A DNA stretch of 64,000 nucleotides, from contig NZ_JAIEMO010000010.1 in assembly GCF_019752095.1 (NCBI RefSeq), forward strand, positions 51,858 to 115,857. Direction: 5' to 3'. The notes below the pieces were generated by a model that made no database searches, was not told the origin of the DNA, and saw nothing but the letters and a program-made list of their open reading frames with translations. Of this stretch, positions 49,189 through 58,410 are shown piece by piece (the first letter of the stretch is position 1; the number at the start of each line of letters is the position of its first letter). Made by a program: the position numbers and the translations under genes. Source of the DNA: Nitrosomonas sp. Its GTDB lineage: Bacteria; Pseudomonadota; Gammaproteobacteria; Burkholderiales; Nitrosomonadaceae.

Positions 49189-51105
49189 ATGAGAAATTAT
49201 CTTTTAGGACTAATCTTTTTAGTCTTTTCCGGAACGCTATCTGCAAGTCAGGACTTTGATTTTATCGCCGCGCGTGAAGCTTTTCAGGTCGGCAATGTCA
49301 AACGCTTAGATGAATATGCCGCAAGGTTGCAGCACCACGTGCTTGGACCCTATGTGGAGTATTTTAAATTGCGCATGAGGTTGCAAGCCACCGACATTGC
49401 CAACATTCGATACTTTCTCACACGCTATGACGGCGACTTGGTTGCAGATCGATTACGCGGCGATTGGCTCAAGATCTTGGGCAAGAATCAACAATGGCTA
49501 CTTTTTGAAACTGAATATCCGCTGTCAGTGAATAGGGATACTGAACTCTTGTGCTATTACTATCAGAACCGCCTGAATGCGAAAGATAATTCAGTGCTAT
49601 CGGAAGTACGGTCATTGTGGTTTACGCCGACCAGTCAGCCCGAAAGCTGCACACAAGTTTTTCGAACGTTAATCTACAGCGGACAAATTACGCTGGAAGA
49701 TATCTGGACCCGAATTCGACTCGCCTTGGAAGAAGGTCAAACTGGCGTGGCTACGCACATTAATCGTTATTTACCTAACAGCGAATCGTTAAACAGCGCT
49801 GATTTGAATAATGCAGCAAAGAATCCGTTGCGGTATCTGGATACATTAAAAAACAAAATTAAATCGCGCAGTGACCGCGAAATTGCTTTGTTTGCGCTAT
49901 TGCGTCTGCTTCGCAATGATACCAATCAAGCCTATGTGCAGTGGTTAAAGATCAAAAACCAGCTTACTCCATTTGATCGTTCCTTTTTCCTTGGAAGGCT
50001 CGGGTACCGCGCAGCAATGCGGCATGATCCACGTGCTCTGGATTGGTTCCGGGAAGCTCAGAATACACCACAAACCTACCCACCTTCGGATATCGTGCTT
50101 GCCTGGCAAGCACGCGCAGCTTTGCGGGTCACTCACTGGGATGAGGTACTGAAGACTATCGAAAAAATGTCACTTACCGAGCAGCAGATTGATACCTGGC
50201 GCTACTGGAAAGCGCGTGCGTTAATCGCTAAAGGCCAAACGCTAGATGCAAATAATATTTTAATTCCGCTCAGCGATGAGCACAGTTTTTATGGCCAATT
50301 GGCACGGGAAGAGCTGGGCACCACACTCAGCATCGCAGGCAAAACTTATCGCGCAAACGCTAACGAGGTATCCGCAATGGAACGCAGACCCGGCATACAG
50401 CGAACATTGGCTTTTGCGCGCATGAATTTACGCACCGAGGCATTTCGTGAATGGAGTTGGACCGTTCGGCAATTTTCCGATGCAGAATTATTGGCTGCAT
50501 CGGAAGTAGCGCGCCGTCAAGGTATGTATGACCGCGCAATCAATACTGCGAATAGAACGATAACGCAACATGATTTCAGTCTGCGTTTTTTATCGCCACA
50601 TCGGGAAACACTGAAAAATGTATTGCGACGGCATGAGCTGGATGAAGCTTGGGTGTATGGTTTAATTCGGCAGGAAAGTCGATTTATCGCAGATATTAAA
50701 TCTCATGCTGGGGCAACAGGCTTGATGCAATTGATGCCGGCCACGGCCGAATGGGTTGCCAAGCAATTGGGAATACCAAATTTCCGCCAGAACCTCGTAG
50801 TGGATGTGAATACTAATTTGCAATTGGGTACTTATTATCTGAAGCACGTGCTGAGCACATTGGATAATCAACCGCTGTTGGCTTCAGCTGCCTACAATGC
50901 CGGGCCGGGTCGGGCCAGACGCTGGCGTGACGACACTAGAATGTTGGAAGGCGCTATTTATGCTGAAACAATTCCTTTTAATGAGACCCGGGATTACGTC
51001 AAGAAGGTTTTGAAGAATTCGATGTATTACGCCAAAGTACTCGAGCATGGGCATAATTCACCAACACTTAAGGAGCGTCTAGGGATTGTGAGGGCAAAAC
51101 AGTAA
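49189..51105 (+). CDS. slt: Soluble lytic murein transglycosylase
   Basis: 638 residues. Signal peptide about 1-20 (ending SGTLSAS). Residues about 25-470 form the helical U/L superhelix. The C-terminal lysozyme-like SLT domain starts near 480 with catalytic E496 in LIRQESRF, then GATGLMQLMPATAEWVA and AAYNAGPGRARRW. It cleaves peptidoglycan glycan strands with anhydro-MurNAc formation in the periplasm. Its stop is directly followed by the TTG start of cca. Confidence 0.95.
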   Translation: MRNYLLGLIFLVFSGTLSASQDFDFIAAREAFQVGNVKRLDEYAARLQHHVLGPYVEYFKLRMRLQATDIANIRYFLTRYDGDLVADRLRGDWLKILGKNQQWLLFETEYPLSVNRDTELLCYYYQNRLNAKDNSVLSEVRSLWFTPTSQPESCTQVFRTLIYSGQITLEDIWTRIRLALEEGQTGVATHINRYLPNSESLNSADLNNAAKNPLRYLDTLKNKIKSRSDREIALFALLRLLRNDTNQAYVQWLKIKNQLTPFDRSFFLGRLGYRAAMRHDPRALDWFREAQNTPQTYPPSDIVLAWQARAALRVTHWDEVLKTIEKMSLTEQQIDTWRYWKARALIAKGQTLDANNILIPLSDEHSFYGQLAREELGTTLSIAGKTYRANANEVSAMERRPGIQRTLAFARMNLRTEAFREWSWTVRQFSDAELLAASEVARRQGMYDRAINTANRTITQHDFSLRFLSPHRETLKNVLRRHELDEAWVYGLIRQESRFIADIKSHAGATGLMQLMPATAEWVAKQLGIPNFRQNLVVDVNTNLQLGTYYLKHVLSTLDNQPLLASAAYNAGPGRARRWRDDTRMLEGAIYAETIPFNETRDYVKKVLKNSMYYAKVLEHGHNSPTLKERLGIVRAKQ

Positions 51106-52353
51106 TTGAAAACGTATCTCGTAGGTGGTTCGGTGCGCGATGAACTGCTCGGATTGCCGGTCAAGGATCATGATTATGTGGTAGTGGGCGCTTCGCCGGA
51201 GGAGATGGAGCGATTGGGTTATCGTCCAGTGGGTAAGGACTTTCCGGTTTTCTTGCATCCGCAGACAAATGAGCAATACGCACTGGCCCGGACTGAACGA
51301 AAAATTTCACTCGGATATAAAGGATTCGAAGTATTTACTTCCCCCCAGGTTACCTTACAGGAAGATCTGGCGCGTCGAGACCTCACCATTAATTCGATTG
51401 CCAAAGACGCAGATAGCAATATCATCGACCCTTTTAATGGTGTCGCTGATCTGGAAGCTGGTATTTTACGCCATATCAGTCCGGCATTCACGGAAGATCC
51501 GGTACGTATTCTCAGAGCCGCCCGCTTTGCGGCACGCTTCGGTTTCCGCATTGCGCCGGAAACCATGATGCTAATGAATGATATGGTACACAACGGCGAA
51601 GTCGATGCACTGGTACCGGAACGTGTCTGGCAGGAGCTTGCGCGCGGATTGATGGAGAGAAACCCCTCCAGAATGTTTTATATACTGAAGGAATGCGGCG
51701 CCTTGGCACGGATTATTCCCGAAGTAAACGTGTTGTTCGGCGTTCCGCAACCGGGGCATGTACATCCTGAAATCGATACCGGTGTGCATATTATGATGGT
51801 CATTGATTATGCCGCCGCACAAAACTATTCGTTACCGGTACGCTTTGCCGCACTGACCCATGATTTGGGCAAAGGCACAACATCGCCCGAAGAATGGCCG
51901 CGCCATATAGGCCATGAAGCGCGCAGCATCGAATTGACAAAGAATTTGTGTGAACGCATCAAAGTCCCTAAAGAGTCGCGTGACCTCGCGTTGCTGGTTG
52001 CCCGTTATCACGGCGATGTACACCGGGCGGAAGAGCTTAAACCATCCACCATGGCAAATATGCTGCAAGCGGTCGATGCTTACCGTAAACCAGGACGATT
52101 TGAGGAATTCTTGCAAGCTTGCGCATGCGATTTTCATGGCCGCCCAGGCTATGCAATCAGGCCTTATGTGCAAGCCGATCGATTTAGAAAAGCATATCTT
52201 GCGGCAAAAAAAGTGGATGCCGGTGCAATTGCCGCTGAACTCAGGCAAAATTTACCTGAGTCAACTGCATTGCCTAGCGCTATTAACACCAAAGTGCGCA
52301 CAGCGCGTATTGCCAGAATAAAAGCTGAACTGATTTATAGCCGGAATACATAA
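51106..52353 (+). CDS. cca: CCA-adding tRNA nucleotidyltransferase
   Basis: 415 residues, started at TTG immediately after the slt stop, giving the family N-terminus MKTYLVGGSVRDELLG; GAGGG lies about 9 nt upstream. Nucleotidyltransferase GGSVRD (7-12) and the DHD metal motif; EDPVRILRAARFAARFGF; HD phosphohydrolase domain with ALTHDLGKG and YHGDVHRAEE. This is the long E. coli-type multifunctional enzyme. It adds or repairs the 3' CCA end. Confidence 0.95.
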   Translation: MKTYLVGGSVRDELLGLPVKDHDYVVVGASPEEMERLGYRPVGKDFPVFLHPQTNEQYALARTERKISLGYKGFEVFTSPQVTLQEDLARRDLTINSIAKDADSNIIDPFNGVADLEAGILRHISPAFTEDPVRILRAARFAARFGFRIAPETMMLMNDMVHNGEVDALVPERVWQELARGLMERNPSRMFYILKECGALARIIPEVNVLFGVPQPGHVHPEIDTGVHIMMVIDYAAAQNYSLPVRFAALTHDLGKGTTSPEEWPRHIGHEARSIELTKNLCERIKVPKESRDLALLVARYHGDVHRAEELKPSTMANMLQAVDAYRKPGRFEEFLQACACDFHGRPGYAIRPYVQADRFRKAYLAAKKVDAGAIAAELRQNLPESTALPSAINTKVRTARIARIKAELIYSRNT

Positions 52354-52483
52354 GTTTTAGTTGCGGCGCTCCATTTACTGTTTTCGTTTATCATCACATG
52401 CAGCTTCACCAACTTGCCGATACGGTCTATCAAGTGTAGCCGGCACAGCGCCAACTCTAGCAAAAATATCACCGTACCTAACC

Positions 52484-53293
52484 TCATTCTTTTACTTTAG
52501 CAACTTCACACTGAACTCGTTTAGGATCGTGCGTTGTATCGCTCCAAGCAAGTGAGCGGTAGTTAAAGCCATTTTCGATTGCCGGCTTGATAATATCAAA
52601 GTAAGGCGATATATCGAAATCCCTTGGGGTAAACAAGCTGTGATGACGGATATGGTAAATATCTGCATAACAATCGGTGCGCGCGGGATCATCTGACCAA
52701 GTACGCTCGATCTCCGGCAGAATGGGATAACGCACCGATTCGAAGGCTTGTGCAATCAGAGTGGAACAGATTGCCCGTGTCGGATCGTTACTTCCCAATG
52801 CCAGCATGCGCCTGCGGAATCGTGTAGGAACCGGGATCGTTGGGAGTAGATAGCGCAAGAGATCGAAAATGTGCTTCAGGTCATAATGATGGCCGATGCG
52901 TGCAACTACATAATCGACAACGCGCTTGCGATCATCATTACTCAAACCGACAGGACGGCAGATCCGGGTATGCATTTGCGCATAATGCGCCAGTGTAATG
53001 GCGCGCACACCCTCTTTCAGATCGGCTTCGATCAGTACTCGGGGGAGTTCCCAGGGAGCGCCATGCGGAAGTACATTGCCGATGTAAAGTGCTGCATGTG
53101 ACCACGTGGATTGCGTCAGATATTTGATAGCGACACTAACGCGCGTATTTCCCTCCACCAACAGCACATCGCCAGGCTGCAAGGTAGCAGCAAGCTTTTC
53201 CTGACTGATTGTTGCAACCTGAATGCTTTGTCGTACCTGCTTGGTTAAAAATCGGGCCAATCCACGCCCTATGATTTCAGTCACTTGCCCCAT
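52484..53293 (-). CDS. YiiX-like permuted papain-fold amidase/peptidase
   Basis: 269 residues. It shows the circularly permuted NlpC/P60 order: histidine first (H66 in STWSHAALYIG), an acidic residue (E89 in VLIEAD) and then the cysteine (C176 in RAICSTLIAQAF). LQPGDVLLVEG before the histidine is typical. There is no clear signal peptide, though the N-terminus is amphipathic. YiiX/YebB-type proteins may act on lipids or peptides; substrate unknown. It converges on cca. Confidence 0.82.
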   Translation of the reverse strand: MGQVTEIIGRGLARFLTKQVRQSIQVATISQEKLAATLQPGDVLLVEGNTRVSVAIKYLTQSTWSHAALYIGNVLPHGAPWELPRVLIEADLKEGVRAITLAHYAQMHTRICRPVGLSNDDRKRVVDYVVARIGHHYDLKHIFDLLRYLLPTIPVPTRFRRRMLALGSNDPTRAICSTLIAQAFESVRYPILPEIERTWSDDPARTDCYADIYHIRHHSLFTPRDFDISPYFDIIKPAIENGFNYRSLAWSDTTHDPKRVQCEVAKVKE

Positions 53294-53405
53294 GAATTTT
53301 CCCTATGACGGCGTAATTATCGCTATATAAAGGTTCTGCACTTAAACCTCTCCCTATTATATGTAGCTACAATACGTTTTGTGATCAAAAAATTCGCTTG
53401 AAATT

Positions 53406-53876
53406 ATGAATGAGCATGCTTCTTATTTACTGGGATTAGTGATCTCCGGTGCGGTTGTTACTGTTTGTGTGATATTGCATTACGAAGCATTGCGTTTTTT
53501 AAGTCGCACGATTGGCGTGCATGTGCATAAACGCATCGGAGTGCTGATCGTCATGCTGGGCTTGTTGGTGGCGCACGTACTCGAAATTGTGATTTTTGCT
53601 TTAGGCTATATGTTGATGCAACATAGCCCCGATATGGGACATATTACCGGCATGGATAAAGGCAATTTATTTGATTTTATTTATTATTCGTCGGTTGTGT
53701 ACACAACCGTCGGATTCGGTGACTTATTACCCGTTGGTGCCATCCGCATGCTGAGTGCTGCTGAAGGTTTAGCAGGCCTTGCCATGATAACCTGGTCCGC
53801 TTCTTTCACTTTCTTGGCAATGCAGCGGCTATGGCCGCATCTATTATCCCGATCAGAAAAGGATTCAAACGATTAG
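53406..53876 (+). CDS. Small two-pore-helix-type potassium channel (ion channel family)
   Basis: 156 residues. The selectivity filter TVGFGD is at 101-106, preceded by the pore helix FIYYSSVVYT. Membrane segments lie at about 8-25, 45-70 and 118-140. It has no cytoplasmic regulatory domain such as RCK, so it is a minimal channel; a tetramer is expected. Ion selectivity is inferred from the filter. Confidence 0.85.
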   Translation: MNEHASYLLGLVISGAVVTVCVILHYEALRFLSRTIGVHVHKRIGVLIVMLGLLVAHVLEIVIFALGYMLMQHSPDMGHITGMDKGNLFDFIYYSSVVYTTVGFGDLLPVGAIRMLSAAEGLAGLAMITWSASFTFLAMQRLWPHLLSRSEKDSND

Positions 53877-54161
53877 ATTTTGATCTGGCGGTTTTTTGTC
53901 AATACAATACAAATAAAAAATTAATCTTGCACGACAGATGTTATCGTTTAGTGTGTACATTACGTACTATAAGGTATAAAAAATTCAACAATTTCTGTTC
54001 GGAATGATTCACTAAAGACTTAAAATTATTTTTTATTATGATCTTGTGCGCTGATTCCGAATCGACTAAATGCGATAGTAATTAACTGCGTAACTTGTCT
54101 AGAAAAAGTGTTGGACTAAGAATGATATTATTTCGCTATAAAATGAACAGTTGGAGAAATC

Positions 54162-54809
54162 ATGCCCCACTCAGAACCTGAATCCGGTTTGAATATTAAT
54201 TTCATCATGCCAATCGCATTATTGGCGGTATTACTAGTTGTACCTTTCTCAATCAATGCGTTGTTGCACATGCTATCGGCCCAGAGGGGGATTAATCCGG
54301 TGATTATGAAATTACCAGTCGATAGCGCGGCGATTACGATTCCGTCAACAGTCAAACAATATGAAGGCTTTGAAGTAATTCTCAATTTGGAAACGAAGCA
54401 TCTTTCCAGATTTCTGAACGAAATTGTTGCCACAGCTTCCGAGGGTACTTCGATTCAGGGAATTAGCGGTACTGTTTCCTCCAACATGAAGGCAGAAATT
54501 GCCGGAGCAACCTTTGAAATTGATCGGCAGGGACCGCAAGATCCAATTTCAGACTATGGTGGCGCGGCGAAATGGCGTTGGTGGGTGACACCGAATTCTT
54601 CGGGTGAGCAAGTATTAAAATTCCAGTTGCACTTATTGGCACAAAATAGTGCACAAACAAAGAACAAAATACTTGGCCTTGCCGAAGCAAATTTTTCCGT
54701 TCGGGCAAATCCAATCGAATGGGTTAAACGGAACATGATCTGGATAGTTTTACTGCTGGCAATTACGGTAGCAATTATGTATGGATTGCGACGACGTTAC
54801 TCCCAATAA
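54162..54809 (+). CDS. Unidentified protein with N- and C-terminal membrane segments
   Basis: 215 residues, not recognised. It has a hydrophobic segment at about 13-38 and a second at about 192-207 (IWIVLLLAITVAIMYG), ending in a basic tail (LRRRYSQ). The region between (about 45-180) is rich in beta-prone Ile/Val/Thr with WRWWVTPNSSGEQVLKFQLHLLA, suggesting an Ig- or lipocalin-like sandwich outside the cytoplasm. GGAG precedes the ATG. It stands alone in a 1.1-kb stretch between the channel gene and hsp20. Confidence 0.75.
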   Translation: MPHSEPESGLNINFIMPIALLAVLLVVPFSINALLHMLSAQRGINPVIMKLPVDSAAITIPSTVKQYEGFEVILNLETKHLSRFLNEIVATASEGTSIQGISGTVSSNMKAEIAGATFEIDRQGPQDPISDYGGAAKWRWWVTPNSSGEQVLKFQLHLLAQNSAQTKNKILGLAEANFSVRANPIEWVKRNMIWIVLLLAITVAIMYGLRRRYSQ

Positions 54810-54871
54810 TTGCAATTCTTTTATTTGCGATCAATATAACTGAAAATCGGTTAAAGATTCTTATCCAATCG

Positions 54872-54899
54872 CTTGAAAAAAATCAAATGAACCTTATAT
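54872..54899 (+). promoter_or_regulatory. Sigma-32-type heat-shock promoter of hsp20
   Basis: CTTGAAA (54872-54878), a 13-bp spacer and CCTTATAT (54892-54899). This matches the recalled sigma-32 consensus CTTGAAA / CCCCATNT in all of the -35 and six of eight -10 bases. It would give a leader of about 120 nt. Confidence 0.75.
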
Positions 54900-55003
54900 C
54901 AGCATCGAAAGTGTATTTTCTGTAACTGTAAAACCGCCGCTTCAATTGATTAGCAGTGTGGGATTGAACAAGGCGTTGGTATTGAACTTGCATGATGTGT
55001 TTT

Positions 55004-55023
55004 TAATTTATAAGGAGAAATTA
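55004..55023 (+). promoter_or_regulatory. AU hairpin holding the hsp20 ribosome site
   Basis: TAATTT and AAATTA pair around an 8-nt loop that contains AAGGAG, 3 nt before the ATG. Six A-U pairs would melt easily, so a thermometer role is only a possibility. Confidence 0.35.
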
Positions 55024-55025
55024 TC

Positions 55026-55451
55026 ATGGCTATTACACGTTATGAACCTTGGGGTTTGTTGAGTCAACTACAAAGAGAGCTGGACCGTGGTGTCGCTGAA
55101 GGTTCCACCGCAACTGCGGAATGGGCGCCCGCTGTGGATATTAAGGAAGGAGATGATAAATTTGTCATTCATGCGGATATTCCTGGGGTAAAGCCGGAGG
55201 AAATTGACATCAGCATGGAAGATGGTGTGCTTACTATTAAGGGCGAAAAGAAATCTGAAAGCAAAACAGAAAAAGAAGGTTATAAACGTGTTGAACGTAC
55301 CTACGGTTCTTTCTACAGGCGTTTCAGTTTACCGGATACTGCGAATGCCGATGCAATCTCCGCATCGTCAAAACACGGCGTACTGGAAGTGGTTATTCCG
55401 AAACGGGAAGCAGTACTGCCGAAAAAAATCAATGTATCGGCAGTTGAGTAA
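55026..55451 (+). CDS. Hsp20/alpha-crystallin family small heat shock protein
   Basis: 141 residues. The alpha-crystallin domain spans about 35-130: DIKEGDDKFVIHADIPGVKPEEIDIS, MEDGVLTIKGEKK, RVERTYGSFYRRFSLPD and KHGVLEVVIPK; IxI-like IPK/INV end. It is an ATP-independent holdase forming oligomers in the cytosol. A sigma-32-like promoter and strong AAGGAG support heat induction. A terminator hairpin follows. Confidence 0.95.
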   Translation: MAITRYEPWGLLSQLQRELDRGVAEGSTATAEWAPAVDIKEGDDKFVIHADIPGVKPEEIDISMEDGVLTIKGEKKSESKTEKEGYKRVERTYGSFYRRFSLPDTANADAISASSKHGVLEVVIPKREAVLPKKINVSAVE

Positions 55452-55476
55452 TTCAATTTATTTTAATGATTGTTGT

Positions 55477-55504
55477 AAAAATGGAGCTCATGGGCTCCAT
55501 TTTT
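55477..55504 (+). terminator. Intrinsic terminator of hsp20
   Basis: Perfect 11-bp arms AAAAATGGAGC and GCTCCATTTTT with a 6-nt loop, ending in a T-run. It begins 25 bp after the hsp20 stop. Confidence 0.9.
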
Positions 55505-55608
55505 ATTAATACATTTTTGCCAAGCAGATTAAAGCATGACAAAATCGCCTCCCTGTTGCTTATCAAAAAACAGAATCTAATTACTCCTGCAAAAAACAAA
55601 CCTTACTG

Positions 55609-57540
55609 ATGCCGCTCATTACACTGGAAAACGCCTGTTTGGCTTTTGGCCACCATGCTTTACTCGATCATGCAAATTTGCAACTGGATCCGGGAGAGCG
55701 TGTAGGGTTAATTGGCAGAAACGGCGGAGGTAAATCAAGTTTGCTGCGTGCCTTGGCAGGAGAAATCAAGTTGGATGATGGAAAACTTTGGCGTGCACCT
55801 AATTTAAAGCTGGCTCACGTTTCACAAGAACCTCTGTTGAATCCTGCCAATACGGTGTATTTGGAAGTTTCAACTGGCTTAGGCAATATTAGCCAAATAT
55901 TGTTGGATTATCATGCTGTCTCGCATGCGTTGAGTGAAACAACAGATGACACTGAAGCGTTGCTGATTCGATTGCAGGATTTGCAAAGTACTTTGGAAGT
56001 GGAAGACGGTTGGAGTCTGCAGGCAAAAATAGAAACAGTAATCGATAAGTTGAATCTGCCTGCGGATACCTTGATTGAACATCTTTCCGGTGGCTTGAAA
56101 AAGCGCGTGGCGTTGGCGCGCGCACTGGTGATATCGCCGGATGTACTGTTGCTGGATGAGCCCACCAATCATCTGGATTTTTCTTCGATTGAATGGCTGG
56201 AAGGATTATTGCAAGATTTCTCCGGCAGTGTTTTGTTTATTACGCATGACCGGCGTTTTCTGGATAATGTGGCAACCAGAATTATCGAACTAGACCGCGG
56301 CAATCTGGAAAATTTCTCGGGAAGATTCAAGGATTATCAGCGCAAGAAAGTAGAAATGCTCGAGGTTGAAGCGGTGCATCAGCAAAAATTCGATAAAATA
56401 CTGGCACAAGAAGAAGTTTGGATACGAAAAGGCATCGAAGCGCGACGCACACGCAATGAGGGCAGAGTACGAAGATTGGAAGCATTACGGCTAGAACGCA
56501 CAGCAAGAAGGGAAAAAGCCGGCAAAGCCAATATTAATGTCGATGTCGGCGAACGTTCGGGAAAATTAGTGGCTGAGCTGGAACTTGTCAATAAAAGCTA
56601 TGGCGATAAAATAATTATCAAAGATTTCTCTTGCCGCATTATGCGAGGGGACCGGGTGGGGTTATTGGGCCCTAATGGTGCTGGAAAATCAACCTTATTA
56701 AAATTAATTTTAGGTGAATTAGCACCGGATTCCGGAGAGATTCAGCAAGGAACCAAGCTGGCAGTTGCTTATTTCGACCAAATGCGTGAGCAACTCGATG
56801 AAGAAATGGTTCTGACCGATACTATCAGTCAAGGTTCAGACTTTATCGAGATTAACGGCAAACGCAAACACGTCATCAGTTACCTGGAGGATTTTCTGTT
56901 TCCTCCGGAGCGCGCACGCTCGCCGGTCAAATCACTGTCGGGTGGAGAGCGTAACCGGTTGTTACTGGCACGATTATTTACCCGCCCAGCCAATGTACTG
57001 GTGTTGGATGAGCCCACCAATGATCTGGATATCGAAACGCTAGAGTTACTGGAAGCATTGCTGCAGGATTATACTGGTACGTTGTTTCTGGTCAGTCACG
57101 ATCGCGAATTTCTAGATAACGTAGTTACACAAGTAATTGCTTTTGAAGGAAATGGAAAATTATGTGAATATATTGGGGGTTATGAAGAGTGGGTACGTGT
57201 AAAACGTTTTGAAAATAATATCAGTCAGCAAAAAACATTATCCAGCCAGCCAGATACTTCACCAACCAAAATTTCCAAATCATCCAAATCTGTTCTAACC
57301 AAAAAAATTAGTTATCAGGAAGCTAAGGAACTTGAAGCGTTACCTGGTAAAATAGATTTATTGGAACATGAACAGGCTAATATTATTTTGCGCCTGAATG
57401 AGCCAACAATCTATCGCGATTATCCCGACGAAGTAAAGGCATTACAAAAACGCCTTGCAATGATTGAAAAAGAACTGACAGATTGCTTAACAAGATGGGA
57501 AGAATTGGAATCAATATCTGCCAAAGACTTGAGCACCTGA
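55609..57540 (+). CDS. uup: ABC-F ATPase Uup
   Basis: 643 residues with two ABC domains and no membrane segment. First Walker A GRNGGGKSS, signature LSGGLKKR and Walker B VLLLDEPTN; second GPNGAGKST, LSGGERNR and VLVLDEPTN. An inter-domain linker lies at about 240-320. The C-terminal coiled-coil extension (about 565-640, EAKELEALPGKIDLLEHEQ) marks it as Uup rather than EttA or YheS. These proteins act at the ribosome E-site, and Uup also affects DNA transposon excision. Confidence 0.93.
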   Translation: MPLITLENACLAFGHHALLDHANLQLDPGERVGLIGRNGGGKSSLLRALAGEIKLDDGKLWRAPNLKLAHVSQEPLLNPANTVYLEVSTGLGNISQILLDYHAVSHALSETTDDTEALLIRLQDLQSTLEVEDGWSLQAKIETVIDKLNLPADTLIEHLSGGLKKRVALARALVISPDVLLLDEPTNHLDFSSIEWLEGLLQDFSGSVLFITHDRRFLDNVATRIIELDRGNLENFSGRFKDYQRKKVEMLEVEAVHQQKFDKILAQEEVWIRKGIEARRTRNEGRVRRLEALRLERTARREKAGKANINVDVGERSGKLVAELELVNKSYGDKIIIKDFSCRIMRGDRVGLLGPNGAGKSTLLKLILGELAPDSGEIQQGTKLAVAYFDQMREQLDEEMVLTDTISQGSDFIEINGKRKHVISYLEDFLFPPERARSPVKSLSGGERNRLLLARLFTRPANVLVLDEPTNDLDIETLELLEALLQDYTGTLFLVSHDREFLDNVVTQVIAFEGNGKLCEYIGGYEEWVRVKRFENNISQQKTLSSQPDTSPTKISKSSKSVLTKKISYQEAKELEALPGKIDLLEHEQANIILRLNEPTIYRDYPDEVKALQKRLAMIEKELTDCLTRWEELESISAKDLST

Positions 57541-57641
57541 GACTAGCATTTCCCTATAAACAACATGGACATACTCACACTTTTCATTGACCAAACCGGG
57601 CGTATCGTTTAAAGTTCAAGTTTTGAGAGAAGGAGGATTAG

Positions 57642-57968
57642 ATGAAACAAAAATTAATTATGAATTTATTACTTGCCATGGGTCTGCTCTTGGCATTTAC
57701 AGGCGCATCTCAAGCGGAAGGAGATGCAGCTGCGGCAAAAGACAAACTTTCAATGTGTGAAGGTTGCCACGGAATTCCAGGATATAGAACAGCTTTTCCT
57801 AGTGCTTATAATGTTCCTAAGCTGGGCGGGCAGCATGAAGAATACCTCGTTAAAGCGTTGGAAGCGTACAAAAATGGCACGCGCAACCATCCGACCATGA
57901 ATGGCTTGGCTCAAACGCTATCGCAGCAAGATTTCAAAGATTTTGCTGCTTATTATTCTAAAAATTAA
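57642..57968 (+). CDS. Class I cytochrome c (c553-like)
   Basis: 108 residues including a signal peptide of about 25 (ending ASQA). Single haem site CEGCH (C39, C42, H43). The likely axial methionine is in HPTMNGLAQ. The segment KLGGQHEEYLVKALEAYKNGTR is the c553/c4-type pattern. A GGAGG ribosome site is present. It is periplasmic and probably an electron shuttle; it is followed 27 bp later by a second related cytochrome. Confidence 0.92.
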   Translation: MKQKLIMNLLLAMGLLLAFTGASQAEGDAAAAKDKLSMCEGCHGIPGYRTAFPSAYNVPKLGGQHEEYLVKALEAYKNGTRNHPTMNGLAQTLSQQDFKDFAAYYSKN

Positions 57969-57995
57969 TTAAGTCATTTACGTAAGGAACGAATT

Positions 57996-58325
57996 ATGAA
58001 GAATTATGTAATTGCTGCAGTAAGTGCAGCGGCCTTGATGCTATCAAGTCAAATAGTGGCTGCTGATATTGAAGCAGGTAAAAGTAAAGCGGCTGAAGTG
58101 TGTGCATCATGTCATGGTGTCGATGGAAACAGTCCTGCACCAAATTTCCCTAAGATTGGTGGACAGTACAGGACCTATTTAGCAAAAGCGTTGAATGATT
58201 ACAAATCCGGTGCACGAAATGATCCTATCATGACTGCGATGGCTGCCAACTTGAGTGCAGCAGATATTGACAACTTGGCTTTTTACTATTCAAGCCTACC
58301 GGGTACTTTGAATTCGAACAAATAA
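57996..58325 (+). CDS. Class I cytochrome c553
   Basis: 109 residues, signal peptide of about 23 (ending VAA). Haem site CASCH (C36, C39, H40); axial methionine probably in DPIMTAMAANL. FPKIGGQYRTYLAKALNDYKSGAR is almost parallel to the preceding protein, so the pair arose by duplication. In nitrifiers such proteins commonly carry electrons to terminal oxidases; here the partner is unknown. Confidence 0.93.
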   Translation: MKNYVIAAVSAAALMLSSQIVAADIEAGKSKAAEVCASCHGVDGNSPAPNFPKIGGQYRTYLAKALNDYKSGARNDPIMTAMAANLSAADIDNLAFYYSSLPGTLNSNK

Positions 58326-58364
58326 AGAAAGTAGATTTAATAATTCTATTTGCAGCTGAAATTT

Positions 58365-58410
58365 AAAGGCGGGATAAATACCACTATCTATTTGGTTTTA
58401 TCTCGCTTTT
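58365..58410 (+). terminator. Terminator hairpin shared by cytochromes and the DUF1841 gene
   Basis: AAAGGCGGGATAAATACC pairs with GGTTTTATCTCGCTTTT (with G-U pairs and one bulge), followed by TTTAAT. Its right arm lies in the last codons of the convergent DUF1841 gene, whose stop at 58384 is in the loop. Confidence 0.7.
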
